Assembly: GCF_963259705.1 (NCBI RefSeq)
Contig: NC_081847.1
Span: forward strand, 92,828,389 to 92,892,388
Direction of reading: 5' to 3'
DNA: 64,000 nucleotides
DNA from: Myotis daubentonii
Lineage: Eukaryota > Chordata > Mammalia > Chiroptera > Vespertilionidae
Under the pieces are notes generated by a model that was not told the origin of the DNA, did not search any database, and saw nothing but the letters and a program-made list of their open reading frames with translations. Of the stretch, positions 56,310 through 64,000 are shown piece by piece. Position numbers and translations under genes: made by a program. Within the stretch, counting starts at the first letter, position 1. Each line of letters begins with the position of its first letter.

Positions 56310-56509
56310 TTTTTAAAAAAATGTATTTTATTGATTTTTTACAGAAAGGAAGGGAGAGGGATAGAGAGTTAGAAACATCGATCAGCTGCCTCCTGCACAC
56401 CCCTTACTGGCATGTGCCCACAACCAAGGTACATGCCCTTGACCGGAATCGAACCTGGGGCCCTGGTCCCAGGGCGATGCTCTATCCACTGAGCCAAACC
56501 GGTCAGGGC
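56310..56509 (-). mobile_element. Ves SINE (minus strand) with 12-bp TSD
   Basis: Minus-strand copy with head GCCCTGACCGGTTTGGCTCA and a shortened body. TSD TATCCCATTCTT at 56298-56309 and 56510-56521 is perfect. Confidence 0.94.
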
Positions 56510-56521
56510 TATCCCATTCTT

Positions 56522-57361
56522 AATGACCTTAAGTAGGGTGTCTGAGTAGCTGTGATGGGATGCTCTCTTAATTAGTGGAAGTCATTATGGACGGATATCG
56601 CATTCTGTATTGTTGTGGGTCTGGTGAGACACTGGATGTCTGCAGACTGCAAAACATACGCCGAACAGTGCTTTTCATTCTTGAAATTCAGATTTAAATT
56701 CCTTCCACTGTCTCTGTTGCCTTCTTTCCTCAAGCCAGCATTGACTAGGGCTTGTTATGTGCCAGGCCTGAGCTGGGCACCAGAGCCCTGAAAGGAAAAA
56801 GGCCTCGCTATACCCTTCCGTTTGGGGAAGTATGGGCACAGCATGTTACATACATGGAATATGGACAAGCCTGTTACATACGTGCATGGATGCTGGAAGT
56901 GATGGAGTTCTTAAGGGTTGTCCTTGGAGCACACTTGGGCGGGGGCGGGCTCTACCTGCCAGGTTTTTCCTGAGGGAAGTGGCCTGGAAAGATGCGTGGT
57001 CACTTGCCAGGGGGCGGGATTAAGGGCGTTCCACTCAGAGGCACCACAGGCAGAGGCAGTCGGAAGCGTCGGCTGTGCTGAGTCTGGACTGGGTGTGAGT
57101 GGAGTGGAGTCGCTAACAGGTGTGATGAGAGGACTGACTGTAGGCCACGGCCCATGGTCAAGGGCTTGTGTAGCAGCCGGAGAGTGCATCTGTATTCTCT
57201 AATCAGTGGAGACTAGTCATAGGTTTAAACTGGAGCAGCTTAAAGTTTTATTTATTTTTATTTTTTAGAAAATGAGAACCCAGATCCTCTACTCTCTTCA
57301 CCACAGCAGGCTTCCTCCTCAGTTTTTTTTAAATAAATATACTTTTGGTCTTTGTTTTTTT
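56522..57361. other. Unique non-coding DNA, no gene seen
   Basis: No recognisable gene. The A/T-rich right end leads into a SINE. Confidence 0.55.
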
Positions 57362-57556
57362 AATTGATTTCAGAGAGAGAAAGGGAGAGGGAGAGAAGGA
57401 TAGAAACATCAATGATGAGAATCATTGATCGGCTGCCTCCTGCACGCCCCCTACTGGGAATCAAGCCTGCAACCGGGCATGTGCCCTGACCTGGAATGGA
57501 TCCATGAAGTTCTGGCTCAAAGGTTGACGCTCCACCACCGAGCCACACGTGCTGGG
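57362..57556 (-). mobile_element. Ves SINE (minus strand), diverged
   Basis: The minus-strand reading GCCCAGCACGTGTGGCTCGG, GTTGATCATTCTCATCATTG-like body and CTCTCCCTCTCCCTTTCTCT tail identify it. It is more diverged than neighbours and the TSD is weak. Confidence 0.85.
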
Positions 57557-58004
57557 CAGCTTTGAGTTTTAGAAGGACGTACTTGTTTCTGTCCGGAGGG
57601 TGAATTGGGTAGCATAACGAAGGCACTAGGAAGCTTGAGTCCTGGAAAGAGGTGCAGAGGATCGGGTGCTGGGAGAGACAGGAGGACGGGTCCCAGAGAA
57701 GTGAAGGAGGTAAAGTCTGCCCGGCGAGGGAACCAGCGGGTGGGGAAGGGAGTCTCAGATTGTCTCGCTGGAGGCTGGGTGCCTGGTGGATGGTGGCGCC
57801 ATTCCTCAAGGTCTAGGGATATGGGACAGTCCAGGTTGGGAGGAATGAGCAGTGCGGGTGTGGACCTTCCTCTGGGACGGGTTGCATTTGAGGTTTTTCT
57901 GCATGGAAAGACCCACAGGCACTTAAATCTGTGACTCTGCATCCGAGGCAAGGATTTTGGATGAGAGATGCAGATTTAAGTTATGAAATAAAGACGGGCC
58001 TCCT
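57557..58004. other. Unique purine-rich DNA
   Basis: G/A-rich 57600-57870 with overlapping minus-strand frames, none with a recognisable domain. Confidence 0.55.
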
Positions 58005-58205
58005 TTATTGAAAACATTCAGTGTGCTAGAGCCTGTGCCAGGTGATTCTATATGTATAGTCTTTTAAAATCTTTAATATGACTCTAGTAACAAGGTATTT
58101 TCATCTTCACTTTATTAAAGAGTACCCGAGGCTTAGAGAGGTAAGGACATTGTAGAAGCTTCCACATCTCATAATCGGCAGGCCTAGCATTGGAAGCCAG
58201 ACGCA
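58005..58205 (-). mobile_element. MIR SINE (minus strand)
   Basis: The words follow the reverse MIR consensus: TTCAGTGTGCTAGAGCCTGT, TCTTTAATATGACTCTAGTA, TTTTCATCTTCACTTTATTA, GAGGCTTAGAGAGGTAAGGA (with small differences). Old and diverged. Confidence 0.7.
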
Positions 58206-59287
58206 TCACTGCAGTCATGTTCGCGGTCTCTTCCATGATCCCGTTCAGGGGTGATTTAGGAAGAACGGGAAACAGATACGGAGGTGGGAACAGGCCACAT
58301 GTGTGTACTGAACCCGGGGTGCCATAAAGTGAAGAGTGGGACGTTGGTAGATTTGGTTTTTATCTTATTGGCAGTAGGAAATGTTGAACGTTTTAACAGG
58401 ATGATGAGAGAAAAAGGAAATGACTTCAAATGGAGCCCACAGAGTGGACTAGTGGGAGGAGATGCGATTGAATGTTCTTGTGGATGCGAGTAACAGAATG
58501 AATGTAAGCAAAGGGGGTGCTCTATTAGAAGAATATCACAAAACTGTCTGAGAAGCCAGGTGAGAGGCCACCAGCCAAGGAGTGGAGCTGCTGTGGAACT
58601 TCCCTTCCAGGGCACAGATGACCATCAACACCCTGTCAGCAGGTCCCTGTCGTTTCCTGTCTCCGTTCAGAAGTCCAAGAGGCCGAGAAAGAAATGAGTG
58701 GTCCAGCCATGGATGGGGTGGCGGGGGGAGTGAGGGTAGGGTAGTCCTGTCCTCCCAGATCATTCCCTGGTAAACACGGCTTCTCCCTCTCCTTCTGGCC
58801 TCTTGTGCAAGGGTGTAGGATAGTCATCTCTTTTATCTTTATTTGCTCACTTGCCGTGCAGTGATATTTTAATGATCATTAGGAGAATAGTACTGGTGGG
58901 ATATTTATCTCAGGAAGAATAGCCACAAAGTGTGAAGTGAAATGCGATGTAATGAAAACTCGGTGGTATCAACCACTGAAGAACTTAAGTGCCCTTAGAA
59001 GTCAGGAGTCTGCGTCAGCCCCTGCAGGTCCAGCCTGCTCTCAGGGCTCCACACGTCGCACCCCGGGGGGGAGGAGCGGGTGCCTGGGCCCTTTGCCGGG
59101 ACGGGGTTCCTGCGAGAAGCGACTCGTGGTGGTGACTGTGTGTTCTGATCCGTCGTCTGTTTGGGAAATGACAAGCATTTCCTCATTTCACAGGCTTCAA
59201 ACAGAAGGGTAAACTGCTTTTAAACCTGAATTTTCTGCAATAACTTGGTTAATCAATGCAAGTGTTTTCTTAATTTTCCTGACGTGG

Positions 59288-59291
<4 letters not shown>
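58206..59291. other. Unique non-coding DNA, no gene seen
   Basis: No recognisable gene or repeat. Confidence 0.55.

Positions 59292-59339
<48 letters not shown>
59292..59339. repeat. (TG)n microsatellite
   Basis: About 23 uninterrupted TG units, the longest dinucleotide TG array in the window. Confidence 0.98.
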
Positions 59340-59340
<1 letters not shown>

Positions 59341-59373
59341 TTTTGTTTGTTTATTACTGTGTTCCTCAGGCTC

Positions 59374-59428
59374 ATCAGTGCCTGGCACATGGCAGGTGCT
59401 TGGTAAGTAATTGCTGAATGAATGAATG
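59374..59428 (+). mobile_element. Possible MIR/L2-type 3' tail
   Basis: AGTGCCTGGCACATGGCAGG followed by TGAATGAATGAATGA matches the common 3' ends of old mammalian repeats. The family is not resolved. Confidence 0.4.
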
Positions 59429-59736
59429 ATGTTATTAGACATGTTACCGGGAGGTGATTGTCTCCTTGTTTTCAACATGGAATAGAATTTACCAGAGTTT
59501 ACGTGTGTTCAGTGCTCAGGGAGTGTGATGTCAGACCATCAGTGATACCAGAGCTATAACACCATCCTGTAAAGAGTGGATTTAAGGATCAAACAGATCA
59601 TCTTAGGCGTCACCTGAGGCAGGTTACTCAAGGAATTACCAAAGAACCTCTCACTTAGAACATGCTTAAGGCAAGATAATAGAGCATGATTTCAGTCATT
59701 CTAGGATATATTACTGGGTCCTAGAAAAGCAGAGGA
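59429..59736. other. Unique spacer
   Basis: About 300 bp with nothing recognisable. Confidence 0.6.
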
Positions 59737-59966
59737 GTGCTCTGGCCAGTGCGGCTCATTTGGTTGAAATGTCATCTCATGCACCAAAGGGTTGTGGGTT
59801 TGATTCCCAGTCAGGCTACATACCCAGGTTATTATACCCAGGTTGCGGGTTTGATCCCTAGTTGGGTCACATGTGGGATGCAACCAGTATTCGTCTCTCT
59901 TTCTTTCCCTCCCTTCCTCTCACTCTCAAATCAATGGAAAGCATATCTTAGGGTGAGGATTTAAAA
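59737..59966 (+). mobile_element. Older bat SINE with two B-box-like motifs
   Basis: Head CTCTGGCCAGTGCGGCTCAT. Two B-box-like motifs follow, GGGTTTGATTCCC (about 59797) and GGGTTTGATCCCT (about 59848), then a tail of the ATCTTAGGGTGAGGAT type shared with 31287-31530. A (CATA)n run at 59967-59987 follows. Confidence 0.82.
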
Positions 59967-59987
59967 CACATACATACATACATACAT
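59967..59987. repeat. (CATA)n microsatellite
   Basis: About five CATA units at the 3' edge of a SINE, probably grown from its tail. Confidence 0.92.
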
Positions 59988-60299
59988 CAATGCAGAAAAA
60001 CTTATCTATGAGTAAAGAGAAATCAATTGTTCTAATGTTCAAAATTTTAAGTCTCCTTCACACATACAGAAAAAAATATTAATAATGAAATCTGTGAGTA
60101 AAATGTGAAAGCACATATATTGTTAATAAAAAGTGCTTTCTTAGCAGTGCTTTCTTAGTTTTTCAGACCTACCAGCCCTTCTGGTACATTGCTGTTTCTC
60201 AGTTCTCACTGCAAAGGGCATAGCACAACTTAAGGGAAACTGCAGAAAGCGAAAATAAATTATGGGTGTTAATTAATTTCTTGAATCAATAAACTATAT
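59988..60299. other. Unique AT-rich spacer
   Basis: Nothing recognisable. A short duplication of AGTGCTTTCTTAG occurs near 60131-60160. Confidence 0.6.
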
Positions 60300-60602
60300 T
60301 AAAACTTTCAGCTATGAGATGAATAAAGCCTGAGATTTTCCTGTGTATCATGGTGACTATAGTTGATAACTATATTGTATAACTGAAATTTATAAAGATG
60401 GTAGAACTTAAATGTTCTCACAAAAATTATATATATATGTATTTGTGTGTGTATATATTTACATATATATGGTGAGAGTGGTGTTAATGAACTAATGGGG
60501 GAATCATTTCACAATGTGTTTGTATACCAAATCATCACAGTGTACATTTTAATAGCTTAACATTTTATTTGCCAATTGTACCTCAGTGGAGCTGAAAATT
60601 AT
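60300..60602 (+). mobile_element. L1 3' UTR fragment (L1M-type)
   Basis: Matches the order of an old L1 3' end: TTTCAGCTATGAGATGAATA, CATGGTGACTATAGTTGATA, AATCATTTCACAATGTGTTT, ACCAAATCATCACAGTGTAC, TTGCCAATTGTACCTCAGTG. A TA/TG-rich microsatellite lies inside (60427-60472). Confidence 0.8.
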
Positions 60603-60742
60603 ATGTAGGTAAAATCAAATGTCATGTTATTGAGAAAATTGGAAACATTTTGATGGAATGGTATACTTTTATGTATTTATTTTTAGAAAATAAATTTATT
60701 TCATTCATTCTTACCATTATTGGGAACTTTATAAACTGATAA
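60603..60742. other. Unique AT-rich spacer
   Basis: Nothing recognisable. Confidence 0.6.
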
Positions 60743-61228
60743 TCCTATATAATGAAAACCTAATATGCAAATTGTCCCCTTGACAGAGAGTTTGACCGCT
60801 CGCTATGATGTGCACTGACCATCAGGGGGCGGCGTGGAATATGGCGGTCATTGGCGATGTGGTGATGGCAGCGGGCAGCAGTGGAGACACTGCTGGCTCC
60901 ATTGGGCCCTGATAAGAGCAGGACTGTGCCGGGATGGTGGAGCAGGTGGGCAGGTGGCGCCAGACCAAGGCAGGTGATAGCGGAGCCCGATCGCCCCTCA
61001 GATGGTGACCAGAGACAGGGGGTGGGGCTGCCTCCCGACTCCCAGGCACTGAGGGAGCTGGGCAGGGGCCCGATGACTCAGGCCGAGGGGGTCGCCCAGG
61101 GCCCAGGTGCTGCCCAGAGCCCAGAGGTCAGCTGGGACCTGCCCTTCCACGCCAGACGTTCCTGCTTCGATCGCCAGCCAGGCCTAGGGACCACACCCGT
61201 GCACGAATTTCGTGCACCGAGCCTCTAG
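60743..61228 (+). mobile_element. HeliBat-type Helitron with GC-rich interior (486 bp)
   Basis: The best-preserved Helitron here: 5' TCCTATATAATGAAAACCTA, ATGCAAATTGTCCCC, CGCTCGCTATGATGTGCACT, and 3' GTGCACGAATTTCGTGCAC hairpin with GCCTCTAG before a T. It inserted between A and T. The interior, 60832-61180, is GC-rich and shared with no other copy in this window; a 115-codon frame there has no recognisable domain. Confidence 0.92.
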
Positions 61229-62509
61229 TGAATTACAATAAAAGGTGTGAAGTGTCGGCTTGTAGTGACATGCCAGACAGGTAGCAGGTGGCACAGGCAC
61301 CGGCTCGGTTCAGAGACAGGTACAGAGTGACGGGGAGGCGGGCCCTCGCTTCGTCATGCTTCGTAATTCTCTCCCGAATGAGCCGTCTGTTAGAAATGGG
61401 TCAAAGAGGTAGATTGGTCTCCGGCTAATTCTTCCTTAATTTCTGTGAGCCTGCTAGCAGGGTTGCTGGGGAGGCTGCGGCATGTTTCCCTGTTGTCATG
61501 GACACTTAGCTACTGAAAACATGCGGACTCCTGCTGACTGTCCATTTTTTCCCATTGCCTGGGGAGTCTGAGGTCCGCTTCAGGCTTTGACTAAAGGAGA
61601 AAGCATTCAGTGCAAATCCATTGTTCTTACTTCATAGCAAACTTGATGTGTGATTCCAGTGAGAAATTAACTGCATTCTGATTATTTTTTTTTTTTTTAG
61701 AAAAGTGAAAAATACTTATGAATCCCGAGTGTCGAAGGATATCTTATTTTAAGTAGAATGGACAGCTTTTCACTGCGGAAAACCACATTTATACACAGGC
61801 CAATTAAAAGAGAGTTTCAGGAGTGGAACACATGACAGAGATTTTATTATTTTATAAATGTATGATCTAGTTACAGTTCCGAAGGGAAAGCTGCTTTCAT
61901 TCATAAAGATGTTAATTTGTGGCTCATGTATTTACTCTCCACTAGTGCTCACCACCGGCTTCCCTCCCGTAACCAAAATCTTTGGAATCCCACAGCCACG
62001 TTCAAACACCGGTGCCACCGCCGTGTGACCTTGACCCCGGCCCTTTATCTCCTGCTCTGAAGTCACATCTACCGTGGAGAGCTGCTCTGAGGGTGCATGA
62101 GACGGAGTGTGTTGTGTGTCTGGCATAATCGCGGAGTCAATGGACCAAAGATCTCTTGATCTGGGGACAATGAACCAGAGGCGTGGGGTGGTTGGTCTGC
62201 CGCTCGCTGGGCGTGTGTGCAGGGCGGGGCGGGAGCTCCCCGTCTTGGCGTTCCTATTTACTCTGCTCCCACCACGCGGGGCGGTACTGACCACGGCAGT
62301 GAGGTTTGCGGACACCCACATCGAAGCCCAGCTGCACTCTGCTCAGCTCCCACTTGATGAGTTTCTCTGCTTTTTGCATCTCATCTGATCGCGTTCAGGC
62401 GGTTGCCAGTCTTGCTACTTGCGGATAATTTTGTTCCTGACACTTCGGTTGACGGGAGGCAAAGCTGAGAGTTTTGGTGTTGCAAGTGGATGGTAGGAAC
62501 GCGGTTTTT
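61229..62509. other. Unique non-coding DNA, no gene seen
   Basis: A T run lies at 61685-61699. No gene or repeat family recognised. Confidence 0.55.
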
Positions 62510-62880
62510 ATGAGCCCGAGAAAACGAACATGCGCCGCTCATCTCAGAACTTCACCGCTGGGGAGGGAGCTCACTATTGGGCTGCGCGGTGGACCCGGCC
62601 CGATCGGAACCATCCTCCGCCCTCTGCCTGTGGGAAGGCGGTTGTCACCCGGAAAGTGCTGTCGCGCTATCGGGCGGCCCGTTGTCACCTGGATCAGACA
62701 GACAGTCATGCGGAGATGGTTCCTTTGCTCCGAGCAGGGTCTCGGCCATAAAGCTAAGCAGCCGCGAGGCTCCGCGGGCCCCACACGTGCTGGGACGTTC
62801 ACTCCAGCGCCCTGTGCGCAGAGCCAGTCACCTTCCCCCGCGCGTCATTGGCGCCTACTGCGACCACGGTTCCCCTTCCT
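62510..62880. promoter_or_regulatory. CpG-island-like segment
   Basis: By rough count about 35 CpG in 370 bp at roughly 60% GC, giving an observed/expected ratio near one. That is far above the rest of the window. No TATA box or convincing exon was identified. It may be an unannotated promoter or enhancer, or simply undermethylated DNA. Confidence 0.45.
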
Positions 62881-64000
62881 CAGCAGCACCCTGGGCAGGT
62901 AGTCCAGGAACCAAAACGGGTTTCAACTTTCATTGGGGTTCGGCGAGTCCCAAAGGGGTGCCCTCCTGTGGCTTGCGGGGCCCCTCCGCAGGGCCAGTGG
63001 GAAAGCATCACAGATCCGGCGAAGGAGGCGCTGGCTCATGGCTGGGCGTCTGCGCCTCTCCCTTCTGGAACCATCTATGCTGACGGACCTTCACTCTGCT
63101 TGGTTTGTGTTGAGGGTTTCGCTGTGATTCTGTTTCGTAGTCACAGGAGACTACGTTTCTGGGCATTGCCTCTGCCTGTAACGAGCAGACGCGGAGAAGG
63201 GTCACACTTACAGATCCGTAGTGAGAACTTGCCGTGAAAGAGCGCGTGGACTGAAGCGGGGCGGTGCAGGCGGGGCGGACAGCAGGGGCTTCTCACAGGC
63301 CGTCGACTCCCTGTGAGCGAGGCACCCGTCACGCATGCCCTTCATTTGGTCCCTAACGATGGCAGGGTGCTGCCTGCCGCAGCCGGGGGACCCAGGGCAG
63401 GGGGCTTCCTCCCCCCCCACCCCCCTGAGCCATCAGGATCGGTGCATTTACCGGGTGGAAATGAGTGGCTGCTGACTCAGCCGGAGTGAGCTGTGAGGAC
63501 CCAGTGGTCATGTCTGTGCGGTCACTGGAGTCTCAGCCCGCCCCTCAGTCCCGGGCGGACCGGGGGGAGCCCTTCAGGGATGCAGCCTGGCAAACAGGGC
63601 AAGTCAGGCCTCAAACTCCTGACATCCGGGCATCGTGTGTCAGAAATGTGGACTCAGGCAAGAGGCCGGGAGTGTAGGCTACATGCTCACCGGAGACCGT
63701 CCTCAGTGGCTGTGGCAAGGGGAGACAAGAGGGACCCCGAATGGCATTACTCCCAGGGCATCCATCTCCAGAGCCCTAAGGAGGGGACCAGAAGCCTGAA
63801 GGGGGGCTCACAGAGGCCACGGCCCTCTCTGTTACACCGGAGATAGGGTGTTCGTTGCTCAGTTATCACTGCTGCTTCCCGAGATTTCTAAGCTCACAGG
63901 GAATTGCCACATCTGCACAGGAGTTACAGAAGCTGAACGTGTTTTGCATTCAGTAGGCACACACCTGTTATTTCCTTGGCGATCATTTGCACCAGCATTT
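62881..64000. other. GC-rich unique DNA to window end
   Basis: No gene is supported. Overlapping frames on both strands lack recognisable domains. A C-rich run lies at 63411-63426. Confidence 0.5.

Noticed and set aside
61932..63237. Overlapping frames of 90-170 codons near the CpG-rich segment
   Set aside because: Frames overlap on both strands with no domain or splice-consistent exon; the CpG richness explains the lack of stops.

Overview
The window is non-coding nuclear DNA from a bat, almost certainly a vesper bat (Vespertilionidae). The evidence is its repeat content: about twenty tRNA-derived Ves SINEs, six HeliBat-type Helitrons (5' TC, a hairpin, then CTAG before a host T), a SPIN-type hAT element, several other non-autonomous hAT elements with 8-bp target-site duplications (TSDs), and a young class II (betaretrovirus-like) endogenous retrovirus. 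No host protein-coding exon, tRNA, rRNA or snRNA gene could be supported. The species and the host locus are not identifiable from the sequence alone.

Layout. 1-17 kb: a Helitron, a MER5-like palindromic hAT, two minus-strand SINEs, one plus-strand SINE with a triplicated B box, another hAT, a short Helitron and an old MaLR-type solo LTR in otherwise unique DNA. 17-31 kb: a SINE pair around a TCC tract, a Helitron remnant, two SINEs, a MIR, a Helitron/SINE composite and a hAT with a perfect TSD, then about 4 kb of unique DNA. 31-45 kb: two SINEs, a hAT nested in a MIR, two stretches that resemble conserved regulatory DNA, a Helitron, a SINE with SPIN inserted at its 3' edge, long CT and CTAT microsatellites, a SINE next to a deleted L1, and a SINE.

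45.5-51 kb is the most informative part. A three-copy CRE-like tandem repeat and a SINE precede a provirus at 46054-50456, flanked by a perfect 6-bp duplication. The provirus has a complete 5' LTR, a tRNA-Lys primer site, a splice donor, an intact gag (589 codons), a GGGAAAC slippery site with a predicted pseudoknot, and one uninterrupted dUTPase-protease-reverse transcriptase frame. That frame is cut in the region after the RT thumb by a deletion reaching the last 66 bp of the 3' LTR, so RNase H, integrase, env and most of the 3' LTR are gone. Those 66 bp equal the 5' LTR end exactly and the frames are open, so the insertion looks young. A 5'-truncated SINE follows.

51-64 kb: further SINEs, a 21-bp GC-rich minisatellite, a probable L1 3' end, a second copy of the 31.6-kb hAT family, a MIR, a long TG repeat, an older SINE with two B-box-like motifs, an L1 3' end, a 486-bp Helitron with a GC-rich interior, and a CpG-island-like segment near 62.5-62.9 kb.

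All family assignments come from motif recognition by eye, without database searches. Boundaries are exact where a TSD or terminal motif is quoted and approximate elsewhere.
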